Shown: piece after piece, positions 14,643-22,773 of the stretch | How positions within the stretch are numbered: position 1 is the stretch's first letter | Layout: every line of letters starts with the position of its first letter | Source of the DNA: CADEEN01 sp040384625 | GTDB lineage: Bacteria > Pseudomonadota > Gammaproteobacteria > Burkholderiales > Burkholderiaceae_C | Reading direction: 5' to 3' | NCBI GenBank assembly: GCA_040384625.1 | Contig: JAZKIW010000049.1 | Location: 4,963 to 68,962, forward strand | Length of the DNA stretch: 64,000 nt | Position numbers and translations under genes: made by a program | The notes under the pieces: generated by a model | What the model was told of the DNA's origin: nothing | What the model saw: only the letters and a program-made list of their open reading frames with translations | The model's database searches: none

Positions 14643-17287
14643 CAGACGACGACGTTGACCAGGCGGCCGGGCACAATCACCACCTTTCGCGCCAGCTTGC
14701 CCTCGGCGAACTTGGCGAATTCGGGTGCCGCGATCGCGGCGGCCTCGATCGCCGCCTTGTCGGCCACGGCCGGCACGCGAATGGCGCCGCGTGTCTTGCC
14801 GCCGATCTGCAGCACGAGTTCGATCTCGTCCTGCAGCAGCGCCGCCTCGTCCACCTGCGGCCACGGTGCGTCGAGCAGCTCGCCGAGGCGGGTGGCGAAT
14901 CCGAGCTCGTTCCACAGCCCATGGCTGATGTGCGGGCACACCGGATAGAGCGCGCGCAACAGCACCGACAGGCCTTCGCGCAAGGCGGCGTTCGAAGCCG
15001 CGCTGCCGTCGTTGCTGAACTCCTCGAGCGCGTTCAGCAGCTTCATCGCACCCGACGCGACGGTGTTGTACTGCAGGCGGTCGTAGTCATGGCGGATCTG
15101 CTTCAACAGCAAGTGGACCTCGCGCCGCAGCGACTTCGCTTCGTTGCCGATGGCAGAGAAGTCTTCACCAGCGGCGCGCACGGCCGCCGCCTGCTTGACA
15201 CCGAAGGCCCACAGGCGCCGGAGGTAGCGGAACGCTCCCTCGGCGCCGGAGTCGGACCAGGCGGCGCTCTGGTCTGGCGGGCCGGCGAACATCGTGAACA
15301 GGCGTGCGGTGTCGGCGCCGAACTTGCCGATGAACTCGCGCGGCTCGACGACGTTGTTCTTCGACTTGCTCATCTTCTCGATGCCGCCGAGCATCAAGGG
15401 CTGGCCGTCTTCCTTGGCAGTGGCACCGACGGGCGTGCCGCGCTCGTCGTGCCGGACGTCGACCTCGCTCGGGTAGTACCAGCGCTTCTTGCCTGCAGCG
15501 TCCTCGCGGTAGAAGCTCTCGTTGAGCAGCATGCCCTGGGTGAACAGTCTGGTGAAGGGCTCGTCGAACTTGACCAGGCCGATGTCGCGCATCGCCTTGG
15601 TCCAGAAACGGGCGTAGAGGAGGTGCAGCACGGCGTGCTCGATGCCGCCGATGTACTGGTCCATCGGCATCCAGTAGTCGTTGCGCGCGTCGACCATCCC
15701 GTCCTGCGCGTCGGGGCAGGCGTAGCGCATGTAGTACCAGGCCGAATCGACGAAGGTGTCCATCGTGTCGGTCTCGCGCTGCGCGGCGGCACCGCAACGC
15801 GGGCAGGCGACGTTCAGGAAGGCAGCATGCTTGCGCAGTGGGTTGCCGCTGCCGTCGGGCACCAGGGCTTCGGGCAGCACGACCGGCAGATCCTTTTCCG
15901 GCACCGGCACGTCGCCACAGGTGGGGCAATGGATGATCGGAATCGGCGTGCCCCAGTAGCGCTGGCGGCTGATGCCCCAGTCGCGCAGGCGCCATGTGGT
16001 CTTCTTCTCGCCCAGGCCCTGCAGCACGAGGAGGTCAGCCACCTTGTCGACGGCCTCCTTGTAGGTCAAGCCGTCGAGAACGCCTGAGTCGATGCAGCGG
16101 CCGCGCTGCTTGTCGGCGTACCAGTCCTGCCAGGCGGCGATGGAATAGGTCTGGCCGGGCAGGTCGATCACCGGCTTGATGCGCAGGTGGTACTTGCGGG
16201 CGAATGCGAAGTCGCGTTCGTCGTGCGCCGGCACACCCATCACGGCGCCGTCGCCATAGGCCATCAGCACGTAGTTGCCGACCCAGACGTCGATGGGCGC
16301 ACCGGTGAGCGGATGGGTCACGGTCAGCCCAGTGGGCACGCCTTCCTTTTCCTTCGTGGCCAGCTCGGCCTCGGTCGTCCCGCCCTTGACGCAGGTTTCG
16401 ATGAAGGTGGCCAGCGCCGGATTGGTCTTGGCAGCGTGGGCGGCGAGCGGATGTTCGGCTGCCACGGCGCAAAAGGTGACGCCCATGATGGTGTCGGCGC
16501 GCGTCGTGAAGACGTACATCCTGCCGTCGCCGATCAGCTGACGCTTGTCGTCGCGGATCTCATGCGGGAATGCAAAGCGCAGGCCTTCGCTCTTCCCGAT
16601 CCAGTGTTCCTGCATCAAGCGGACCCGTTCGGGCCAGCCGTGCAGGTAGCCGGGACAGGCCGGGTCGGCGACGTTGGCCAGCAATTCGTCGGCGTACTTC
16701 GTGATCGCGAAGTAGTAGCCCGGAATCTCGCGCTTCTCGACCAGTGCGTCGGAACGCCAGCCGCGGCCGTCGATCACCTGTTCATTGGCGAGCACGGTCT
16801 GGTCGACCGGGTCCCAGTTGACGATCTGGGTCTTGCGGTACGCGATGCCCTTCTCCAGCATCTTCAGGAAGAACCATTGGTTCCACTTGTAGTAGCCGGG
16901 GTCGCACGTGGCGACCTCACGCGTCCAGTCGATGGCCATGCCCAACGGCTGCATCTGGGCCTTCATGTCGGCGATGTTCTGGCGCGTCCAGGCGGCGGGC
17001 GGCACGTTGTTGTCGATGGCCGCGTTCTCGGCCGGCAGGCCGAAGGCGTCCCAGCCCATTGGCATCAGCACGTTCATGCCCTGCATGCGCAGGTAGCGTG
17101 TCAGCATGTCGTTGATGGTGTAGTTGCGCACGTGGCCCATGTGCAACTTGCCGCTCGGGTAGGGCAGCATCGAGCAGGCGTAGAACTTGGGCTTGGTGGG
17201 GTCTTCGACGACGCTGTAGGCGTCGCGAGCGAGCCAATGGGCCTGGGCGGCCGCTTCGACTTCGGCGGGGACGTATTTTTCGTTCAT
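14642..17287 (-). CDS. leuS: leucyl-tRNA synthetase
   Basis: Class I aminoacyl-tRNA synthetase of 881 aa. The HIGH motif is in PSGKLHMGHVRNYT (about 43-56) and the KMSKS loop is KMSKSKNNV. The CP1 editing domain is present (TTRADTIMGVTFC) and the zinc-type Cys pairs lie in HCPTCGDVPV and ACPRCG. There is no Shine-Dalgarno sequence before the ATG; instead TACAAT ends 7 nt upstream, suggesting a leaderless transcript in addition to readthrough from exbD. Confidence 0.97.
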   Translation of the reverse strand: MNEKYVPAEVEAAAQAHWLARDAYSVVEDPTKPKFYACSMLPYPSGKLHMGHVRNYTINDMLTRYLRMQGMNVLMPMGWDAFGLPAENAAIDNNVPPAAWTRQNIADMKAQMQPLGMAIDWTREVATCDPGYYKWNQWFFLKMLEKGIAYRKTQIVNWDPVDQTVLANEQVIDGRGWRSDALVEKREIPGYYFAITKYADELLANVADPACPGYLHGWPERVRLMQEHWIGKSEGLRFAFPHEIRDDKRQLIGDGRMYVFTTRADTIMGVTFCAVAAEHPLAAHAAKTNPALATFIETCVKGGTTEAELATKEKEGVPTGLTVTHPLTGAPIDVWVGNYVLMAYGDGAVMGVPAHDERDFAFARKYHLRIKPVIDLPGQTYSIAAWQDWYADKQRGRCIDSGVLDGLTYKEAVDKVADLLVLQGLGEKKTTWRLRDWGISRQRYWGTPIPIIHCPTCGDVPVPEKDLPVVLPEALVPDGSGNPLRKHAAFLNVACPRCGAAAQRETDTMDTFVDSAWYYMRYACPDAQDGMVDARNDYWMPMDQYIGGIEHAVLHLLYARFWTKAMRDIGLVKFDEPFTRLFTQGMLLNESFYREDAAGKKRWYYPSEVDVRHDERGTPVGATAKEDGQPLMLGGIEKMSKSKNNVVEPREFIGKFGADTARLFTMFAGPPDQSAAWSDSGAEGAFRYLRRLWAFGVKQAAAVRAAGEDFSAIGNEAKSLRREVHLLLKQIRHDYDRLQYNTVASGAMKLLNALEEFSNDGSAASNAALREGLSVLLRALYPVCPHISHGLWNELGFATRLGELLDAPWPQVDEAALLQDEIELVLQIGGKTRGAIRVPAVADKAAIEAAAIAAPEFAKFAEGKLARKVVIVPGRLVNVVV

Positions 17288-17294
17288 CCGCCGG

Positions 17295-17300
17295 ATTGTA
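17295..17300 (-). promoter_or_regulatory. -10-like box immediately before leuS
   Basis: On the minus strand TACAAT is followed by 7 nt (CCGGCGG) and the leuS ATG. A weak TTAAGC lies 16 nt further upstream. If used, transcription would begin at or next to the start codon. Confidence 0.4.
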
Positions 17301-17318
17301 GAAGTGGGCCTTGTTCGC

Positions 17319-17735
17319 TTAACGCCGCGCTTCGGTGACGAACCCGATGCGGGACAGCCCCGCCTTCTGGATCATCGCGATCAGTTCGGCCACCTGGCCG
17401 TAGGGCACCTTTTGATCGGCGCGTAATTGCACTTCCAGTTGCGGATTGGCTTTGGCGGCCAGGCCGATACGCCGTGCCAGTGCATCCCGGTCCAGCATCT
17501 CGTCGCCGAAGAACAGCTTGCCCTCGGCATCGATGGCCAGGGCGATGAAGCTCGGCGCACTGGTCGGCGTGGCGCTGTCTGTCTTGGGCAGGTCGAGCTT
17601 CAGGCTGGAAGTCATCAAGGGCGCAGTGATGATGAAGATCACCAGCAGCACCAGCATCACGTCGATCAGCGGCGTCATGTTGATGTCGCTCATCGGCGCC
17701 GGCCGCGCGCTGCGTTCGAGTCGGCCGAAGGCCAT
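17319..17735 (-). CDS. exbD: biopolymer transporter ExbD/TolR family
   Basis: Inner-membrane protein of 138 aa with one N-terminal TM helix (about 20-40). The proton-path Asp is in MTPLIDVMLVLL, and a periplasmic domain (about 60-135) follows. It works with the ExbB/TolQ-type protein encoded upstream to energise TonB or Tol complexes. Separated from exbB by 135 bp that hold a GC hairpin, and from leuS by 31 bp. No tonB or tolA lies nearby, so the Ton versus Tol assignment is open. Confidence 0.88.
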   Translation of the reverse strand: MAFGRLERSARPAPMSDINMTPLIDVMLVLLVIFIITAPLMTSSLKLDLPKTDSATPTSAPSFIALAIDAEGKLFFGDEMLDRDALARRIGLAAKANPQLEVQLRADQKVPYGQVAELIAMIQKAGLSRIGFVTEARR

Positions 17736-17843
17736 CTCAGTGCTCCACCGCGGCCACAGCCAGCCACGCCGCAGGCAACGGGCGACGCCAAGCGAACGCC
17801 GTGGAACCGGCTGTGCCGGGCCAGTGGCGTTGCCTTCTGGGGG

Positions 17844-17862
17844 GAGGCGCCGCAGGCGCTTC
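17844..17862. repeat. GC hairpin in exbB-exbD gap, possible dispersed repeat
   Basis: GAGGCGCC-GCA-GGCGCTTC gives an 8-bp stem (one G-T pair) with a 3-nt loop, flanked by G-runs (CTGGGGG and CGGGCGGGG). No second copy was found in this window. Its form resembles the short GC-rich intergenic palindromes common in Burkholderiales. It sits between the two subunit genes, where it could adjust the exbB:exbD ratio. Confidence 0.35.
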
Positions 17863-17870
17863 GGGCGGGG

Positions 17871-18521
17871 TCATTTCGCTTGGTCGATGCGCATTTCGCG
17901 CAAGTCGTGCGCGAAGCCTTCGAGTTCGGCCTCCGCGGCGCCAACCCATTTGCCGAACAGGTTGTAGGCCAGCACCGCCGGGATGGCAACGGCCAATCCC
18001 GCGGCGGTCATGATCAGCGCCTCACCGACCGGCCCGGCGACCTTGTCGATGGTGATCGTGCCGGCGGCGGCGATGCTGGCCAGGGCGTGGTAGATCCCCC
18101 ACACGGTGCCAAACAGGCCGATGAAGGGAGCCGTGCTGCCGATCGAAGCCAGCAGCACCTGGCCGAACTGCAGGTGGGCGAGGCCGCGGTGCAAAGCGTC
18201 GCGCAGGCGCCGTGTGAGCTGTGAGTCGAGGTGCGCGCCGGTGTCGAGGGTGCCGGGCAAGGGGCTCGCGGTGGCCGCGTCCAGCAGGGGCAGCAGGACC
18301 TGTTCGCGATCGAGCTCGGCCAGACGCCGACGGCCTTCGTCCAGCCCTGGCGCCGCCCAGAAGGCAGGCACCGCGCGGGCCACGTCGCGTCGCGCGCGCT
18401 GCAGCACCCACAGCTTCCACAGGATAGTGACCCACGCGCTGACCGACATCGCCAGCAGCAGCAGGGTGACCGCGCGGCCGACGGCATCGCTCGTGTTCCA
18501 GAAGGCGCCGAAGCCGTCCAT
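17871..18521 (-). CDS. exbB: MotA/TolQ/ExbB proton channel family protein
   Basis: Inner-membrane proton channel subunit of 216 aa with TM1 at about 16-38 and TM2/TM3 in the C-terminal half. The family core is STAPFIGLFGTVWGIYHAL followed by GPVGEALIMTAAGLAVAIPAVLAYN. GAGGA lies a few bases before the ATG. Encoded upstream of its ExbD partner and 8 nt after dapB. Confidence 0.9.
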   Translation of the reverse strand: MDGFGAFWNTSDAVGRAVTLLLLAMSVSAWVTILWKLWVLQRARRDVARAVPAFWAAPGLDEGRRRLAELDREQVLLPLLDAATASPLPGTLDTGAHLDSQLTRRLRDALHRGLAHLQFGQVLLASIGSTAPFIGLFGTVWGIYHALASIAAAGTITIDKVAGPVGEALIMTAAGLAVAIPAVLAYNLFGKWVGAAEAELEGFAHDLREMRIDQAK

Positions 18522-18529
18522 GACGATCC

Positions 18530-19276
18530 TCAGCTCAGTCCGAGGACATGGTCCATGCCGAACAGGCCGCTGGTCTTGTCGGCGAGGAAGCGTGCGGCGC
18601 GCAGACTGCCCTGCGCGTAGGTGGCGCGGCTGGCGCTGCGGTGGGTGATCTCGATGCGCTCGCCGGTGCCGCAGAACATGACGCTGTGGTCGCCGACGAT
18701 GTCGCCGCCGCGCACGGTGGCAAAGCCGATGGTGCTGGGGTCGCGTTCCCCAGTGACGCCTTCGCGGCCATAGACCGCGCAGTCTTTCAGATCGCGCCCG
18801 AGCGCGGCGGCCACCACTTCGCCCATCTTCAGTGCGGTGCCGCTCGGGGCATCGACCTTGTGCCGGTGATGGGCTTCGACGATCTCGATGTCGTATCCCT
18901 CGGCCAGTGCGCGCGAGGCCATGTCGAGCAGCTTGAAGACCACGTTGACGCCGACGCTCATGTTCGGCGCCATCACGATGGCGATGTGGCGCGCATGGGC
19001 TTCGATCTCGGCCTTGTGCGCGTCGCTGAAACCGGTGGTGCCGATGACCGCCTTGACGCCGAGCTCGCGACACACCGCCAGTTGAGCCAAAGTGCCCTCG
19101 GGGCGCGTGAAATCGATCAGTACCTGCGCGTCGGCCAGGCCGGCGTGCAGGTCGGCGCCGATATCCAGCGTGCCCGCAAGCACGCAATCGGGTGCGGCAT
19201 TCACGGCTTCTATCAACATCTGGCCCATGCGGCCAGACGACCCCGCTACTGCAATGCGCAGCGGCGCCCGGCTCAT
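18530..19276 (-). CDS. dapB: 4-hydroxy-tetrahydrodipicolinate reductase
   Basis: NAD(P)H-dependent step of diaminopimelate/lysine synthesis. The 248-aa protein has the N-terminal GSSGRMGQ nucleotide loop and the signature EAHHRHKVDAPSGTA containing the catalytic His and Lys. It begins within the bamE stop (ATGA overlap), a linkage that puts envelope and peptidoglycan-precursor genes in one transcript. Confidence 0.96.
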   Translation of the reverse strand: MSRAPLRIAVAGSSGRMGQMLIEAVNAAPDCVLAGTLDIGADLHAGLADAQVLIDFTRPEGTLAQLAVCRELGVKAVIGTTGFSDAHKAEIEAHARHIAIVMAPNMSVGVNVVFKLLDMASRALAEGYDIEIVEAHHRHKVDAPSGTALKMGEVVAAALGRDLKDCAVYGREGVTGERDPSTIGFATVRGGDIVGDHSVMFCGTGERIEITHRSASRATYAQGSLRAARFLADKTSGLFGMDHVLGLS

Positions 19277-19815
19277 TGCGGTTCGAGCGGCGGGTACGGC
19301 CGGTTGGCGCCCAGGGGCTGCGCTGCGGCCGTGCTTTCACCCTTGAGCGGCGGAGGCAGGGCCTTGCGCTGCTCGTCGGTCAGCGCCAGCACCGGCTCGG
19401 ACGATCCGGACGACCGTGCCGGCCGCAACGAGCCGACGAAGTCCCGCTCCGAAGGCAGTTCGGGAGCCTCCAGGCGTTCCAGCACGTCGCCCTTGAAGAA
19501 TGCCACCACGCTGCGCCGCTGCGGCTCCACGCCCTGGCGCCGCATCGTGAAGACGTAGTCCCAGCGCTCGGCGTGGAAGGCACTGGTCAGCAAGGGCGAA
19601 CCGAGCAGATCACGCACCTGGTCGCGGGTCATGCCGGGCTTGACGTTGGCGGCCAGTTCCTTGGTGATCACATTGCCCTGCATCACATCGATGCGGTAAG
19701 GCGTGATCGCACCGAACAGGCGATCACCCTGGAGCGAGCTGCAGCCGGCGTTCAGGAGCGCCAGAGCGGCAATCGCACTGGCCGCGAGGCGGCGGGAAAT
19801 GGAGGTGCGGGGCAT
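19273..19815 (-). CDS. bamE: outer membrane protein assembly factor BamE
   Basis: Lipoprotein of the beta-barrel assembly machine. The signal peptide ends in a lipobox ...LLNAGC near residue 24. The SmpA/OmlA domain follows, with KPGMTRDQVRDLLGSPLL and WDYVF. At 180 aa it is longer than the E. coli protein (113 aa) because of a Pro/Ser/Glu-rich C-terminal tail. First gene of the minus-strand run to holA and divergent from fur. Confidence 0.92.
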   Translation of the reverse strand: MPRTSISRRLAASAIAALALLNAGCSSLQGDRLFGAITPYRIDVMQGNVITKELAANVKPGMTRDQVRDLLGSPLLTSAFHAERWDYVFTMRRQGVEPQRRSVVAFFKGDVLERLEAPELPSERDFVGSLRPARSSGSSEPVLALTDEQRKALPPPLKGESTAAAQPLGANRPYPPLEPQ

Positions 19816-19856
19816 GGACGAACGCGTGTCGAGTGCCCTCGCCGCGTTGCTCTGGC

Positions 19857-19862
19857 TATGAT
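19857..19862 (+). promoter_or_regulatory. possible -10 box of fur
   Basis: TATGAT (5 of 6 consensus) lies 41 nt before the fur ATG. No clear -35 is present. No Fur box of the GATAATGATAATC type is visible nearby. Confidence 0.35.
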
Positions 19863-19869
19863 GCGATGC

Positions 19870-19875
19870 ATTCTA
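19870..19875 (-). promoter_or_regulatory. possible -10 box of bamE
   Basis: Minus-strand TAGAAT, 54 nt before the bamE ATG. It is the same hexamer as seen upstream of argH, yajC, pgk and the di-iron protein gene. It lies within 8 nt of the fur -10 candidate, so the two divergent promoters would be back to back. Confidence 0.35.
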
Positions 19876-19903
19876 GCGGCCCGACCCGTTTCCACGCGCC
19901 ACG

Positions 19904-20332
19904 ATGACCCACGCCGACGAACTCAAGAGCAGCGGCCTGAAGGCGACCCTGCCGCGCATCAAGATCCTCGAGGTCTTCCAGCGCAGTGCGGTGCGCCACC
20001 TCACGGCCGAGGATGTCTACAAGGCCCTGCTGACCGAGGGCGCCGATGTCGGCCTGGCCACGGTGTACCGCGTGCTGATGCAGTTCGAACAGGCGGGCCT
20101 GCTCAAGCGTAGCCACTTCGAGAGCGGCAAGTCGGTTTTCGAGCTGAACGAAGGCCAGCATCACGATCACCTGGTCTGCATGACCTGCGGCCGCGTCGAG
20201 GAGTTCTACGACGCCGAGATCGAGGCGCGCCAGCGTGCCGTTGCCCAGGAGCGCGGTTTCGCGCTGCACGACCACTCGTTGGCCCTCTACGCGGCCTGCA
20301 CCAAGAGCGACTGCGCACACCGGCCGAAATAG
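19904..20332 (+). CDS. fur: ferric uptake regulator Fur
   Basis: Iron-responsive repressor of 142 aa. The winged-helix domain covers about 1-80 (LTAEDVYKALL, GLATVYRVLMQFEQAG). The metal-sensing region has HHDHLVC and the zinc Cys pair CMTCG, and a second Cys pair is present near the end (CTKSDC). Divergent from bamE, as in many proteobacteria; its end is 3 bp from the convergent hprK end. Confidence 0.96.
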   Translation: MTHADELKSSGLKATLPRIKILEVFQRSAVRHLTAEDVYKALLTEGADVGLATVYRVLMQFEQAGLLKRSHFESGKSVFELNEGQHHDHLVCMTCGRVEEFYDAEIEARQRAVAQERGFALHDHSLALYAACTKSDCAHRPK

Positions 20333-20335
20333 CCC

Positions 20336-21292
20336 TCAGCCGTCGGTCGGGTGGTCCATCGCGTTCTGGTGGCGGCGCACGAATTCGGCGTAGGTGTCGA
20401 TGCCACGCAGTTGCAGCACCGTGTTGCGCACCGCGGCTTCGACCAGCACGGCCAGGTTGCGGCCTGCGTCGACCGCGATCACCACCTTGCGCACGGCCAC
20501 GCCCAGGATGTCTTCGAACAGGGGCTCGTAGGGCAGGCGCTCGAACTCGCGCTCCATGGTCTCCTTGCGCACCAGGTGGACCAGCAGCTTCAGCCGCATC
20601 TTCCGGCGCACGGCTGTTTCGCCAAAGATGGCCTTGATGTCCAGCAGGCCGATGCCGCGCACCTCCAGCAGGTTGAGCAGCAGGGCTGGGCAGCGGCCTT
20701 CGAGGGCGGTTTGCGAGATGCGATACAGGTCGACCGCGTCATCGGCGACCAGACCGTGGCCGCGCGAGATCAGCTCCAGGCCGAGCTCGCTCTTGCCCAG
20801 GCCCGACTCGCCCGTCAGCAGCACGCCCAGGCCGAGGATGTCCATGAACACCCCGTGCCGCGTGGTGCGCTCGGCGAACAACTGGGCCAGGTAGGCGCGC
20901 ACCACGTCGATCACGTGGCCGGCCGATTCGGCCGTGACGAAGAGCGGGATCTCGGCGCGGTCGCACATCGCCACCAGGCGATTCGGCGGCGCCTGGCCGT
21001 CGGCGACGATGATCATCGGGGGCTCCAGCGTCACGATGCGTGCGACGCGTCGAGCGATCACGTCTTCGCTGTCCTCGCTGAGGTAGGCGACCTCGCGACG
21101 GCCGACGATCTGGACCCGATAGGGATGGATGTAGTTCAGGTAGCCGATCAGATCGGCAGCCGAGCGGGCATCGCGCACCGCGGCTTCGTCGAAGCGCCGT
21201 TCGGGGTGGGCGTGGCCGGCGACCCACTCCCAATGCAGGGCCTGACGGTGTTCTTCAAAGAGCGCCTCGGCACTGATCGAGGTGGGCTTCAT
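20336..21292 (-). CDS. hprK: HPr kinase/phosphorylase
   Basis: Phosphorylates or dephosphorylates Ser of HPr; in betaproteobacteria it is part of a regulatory PTS. The 318-aa protein has the P-loop GESGLGKSELGLEL (about 155-168), the following VADDAVDL with the catalytic Asp pair, and the signature EVRGIGLLDIKAIFGETAV. Located 22 nt downstream of ptsN. No ptsH or ptsI gene is in this window. Confidence 0.95.
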   Translation of the reverse strand: MKPTSISAEALFEEHRQALHWEWVAGHAHPERRFDEAAVRDARSAADLIGYLNYIHPYRVQIVGRREVAYLSEDSEDVIARRVARIVTLEPPMIIVADGQAPPNRLVAMCDRAEIPLFVTAESAGHVIDVVRAYLAQLFAERTTRHGVFMDILGLGVLLTGESGLGKSELGLELISRGHGLVADDAVDLYRISQTALEGRCPALLLNLLEVRGIGLLDIKAIFGETAVRRKMRLKLLVHLVRKETMEREFERLPYEPLFEDILGVAVRKVVIAVDAGRNLAVLVEAAVRNTVLQLRGIDTYAEFVRRHQNAMDHPTDG

Positions 21293-21314
21293 GCGTTGCA
21301 GCCCGCCACGCTGT

Positions 21315-21785
21315 TCACGCCACCGACTTCAGCGGCTCCCAGTCGGCTATCAGCTTGTGCAGCGCCGCGGCGCTGGGCTCGGTCTTCAGGCGCTCACGCA
21401 ACGCGCGGTCCGAAAGCATCTCGGCAATCTCGGACAGGATGTCCAGGTGGCGCTGTGTGGCCGCTTCGGGCACCAGCAGGAAGATCAACAGCGAGACGGG
21501 TTCATCGTCCGGGGCATCAAACGAGATCGGCTGCTGTACGCGCAGCACAGCGGCGAGCGGGTTCTTCAGGCCCTTGATGCGCCCGTGGGGAATGGCCACG
21601 CCATGACCCAGCCCGGTCGAACCCAGGCGTTCACGGGCGAACAGGTTATCGGACACCGTGGCGCGGGCGATCGAATGCTGGTTCTCGAACAGCAGGCCGG
21701 CCTGCTCGAAAGCGCGCTTCTTGCTCGTCGCCTCGACGTCGACCATGACATTCGTGGCGGGCAGGATGGTGGCGAGTCGGTTCAT
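21315..21785 (-). CDS. ptsN: PTS IIA-Ntr nitrogen regulatory protein
   Basis: Regulatory phosphocarrier of 156 aa. The active His is in GVAIPHGRI, and the C-terminal MLSDRALRERL helix is typical. The ATG at 21785 follows AAGGAA at good spacing; the longer open frame upstream is non-conserved. A perfect TATAAT lies 77 nt upstream and a strong terminator separates it from hpf, so it probably has its own promoter and is co-transcribed with hprK. Confidence 0.92.
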   Translation of the reverse strand: MNRLATILPATNVMVDVEATSKKRAFEQAGLLFENQHSIARATVSDNLFARERLGSTGLGHGVAIPHGRIKGLKNPLAAVLRVQQPISFDAPDDEPVSLLIFLLVPEAATQRHLDILSEIAEMLSDRALRERLKTEPSAAALHKLIADWEPLKSVA

Positions 21786-21861
21786 CGTTGGCGTTCCTTC
21801 CGCATCGCACAACGCACGGGGACTCCGGCGGCTGACTGCGGGAACTGTGACAGGACGTTGA

Positions 21862-21867
21862 ATTATA
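21862..21867 (-). promoter_or_regulatory. TATAAT -10 box upstream of ptsN-hprK
   Basis: The minus strand reads a consensus TATAAT 77 nt before the ptsN ATG. The hexamer 17 nt further upstream does not match TTGACA. Position after the hpf terminator supports a separate ptsN-hprK transcript. Confidence 0.5.
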
Positions 21868-21962
21868 GGAATCCGCCCTCGGTGCGCGTGCTTTGTCACT
21901 GGAGCAGGCGCTCGGTTGTTGCGCATTTGCTGCGCTGCGTCACCAAGCTCGACGCCGGACAA

Positions 21963-21990
21963 TCAAAAGCGGCCCGCAGGCCGCTTTTGA
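21963..21990. terminator. Rho-independent terminator downstream of hpf (bidirectional)
   Basis: TCAAAAGCGGCC-CGCA-GGCCGCTTTTGA is a perfect 12-bp stem with a 4-nt loop. Its AAAA/TTTT ends supply a U-tract in both directions. It lies 18 nt past the hpf stop and upstream of the ptsN promoter. Confidence 0.88.
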
Positions 21991-22008
21991 GTATTCACTT
22001 ACTTTCGT

Positions 22009-22347
22009 TCAAGCGCTTGCATCAACGCGCTTGGGCGAATCGTGATGGTGGTTCTGGACGCGATCCTTGTGGCGCATCACCTGGCGATCCAGCTTGTCCA
22101 TCAAGGTGTCGATGGCGGCGTACAGGTCTTCACTGGCATGTTCGACATAGATGTCGCGCCCCTTCACATGCAGGGTCACCTCGGCCTTCTGCCTTCGTTC
22201 CTTTTCCTTCTGCTTCTCGACCGTCAGCAGCACGGTGATGTCGACCACCTGGTCGAAGTGCCGGGTCACGCGGTCCAGCTTGGTCAGCACGTACTCGCGC
22301 AAGGCCGGGGTCACTTCGAGGTGGTGTCCGCTGATCGTCAGGTTCAT
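22009..22347 (-). CDS. hpf: ribosome hibernation-promoting factor, short form
   Basis: Ribosome-binding stationary-phase protein of 112 aa. It begins MNLTISGHHLEVT and has the HPF/YfiA fold with KGRDIYVEHASEDLYAAIDTLMDKLDRQV. It lacks the C-terminal domain of long HPF. The start is fixed by a perfect AAGGAGG (22353-22359). In many proteobacteria rpoN lies directly upstream; here that place is a 426-bp gap followed by divergent corA. Confidence 0.93.
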   Translation of the reverse strand: MNLTISGHHLEVTPALREYVLTKLDRVTRHFDQVVDITVLLTVEKQKEKERRQKAEVTLHVKGRDIYVEHASEDLYAAIDTLMDKLDRQVMRHKDRVQNHHHDSPKRVDASA

Positions 22348-22773
22348 CAGGTCCTCCTTGGGTAAGGATCGGAAGGGTGGGAAGCGTTGCAACAACGCTG
22401 CGAGGGGATGGGGGGAGCGCGGGAGAAGGCTAAAGAGGCGGTGGCGTAGCGGCCAGGGCGGCGGGTTCAGTGTGCCGGCGGTCGGGTGGGCTGGCAAGGT
22501 GCCTCGGATCCTTTGCGCCGGCCTTGCGTGCCGTAATCGTGACAGTTGGCGACCAGCGCATGCGGGCCATACTGACACCGTTTCGACTCCTTGTGCGGTG
22601 CCATAATCGATCGTCTTTGTACGGAGACAAGTTTGGACCAGAGTCACCCTCGGTGACCGTCCGCTCCAGCCTCTGACGGTCGCCGAGTTGACCGTGGCGC
22701 GATGGGGTGAGGCGGTGCCGACCCGCCAACACACCCGCCTGCTGCGCGCCGCCGTGCGCTGGAGCCGCGATCC
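22348..22773. other. 426-bp divergent intergenic region hpf/corA
   Basis: No gene is seen. Contents: a small hairpin AGCGTTG-CAA-CAACGCT (22383-22399) just upstream of hpf; a 12-bp near-direct repeat GTGCC(G/A)TAATCG at 22528-22539 and 22598-22609; and a corA leader of about 160 nt downstream of the second copy. I recognise no known Mg2+ riboswitch and no sigma-54 site. Confidence 0.6.
22599..22607 (+). promoter_or_regulatory. extended -10 promoter candidate for corA
   Basis: TGcCATAAT fits the extended -10 form (TGn + TATAAT-like). A second, weaker copy TGcCGTAAT lies 70 bp upstream at 22529-22537. Neither has a strong -35. Confidence 0.4.
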
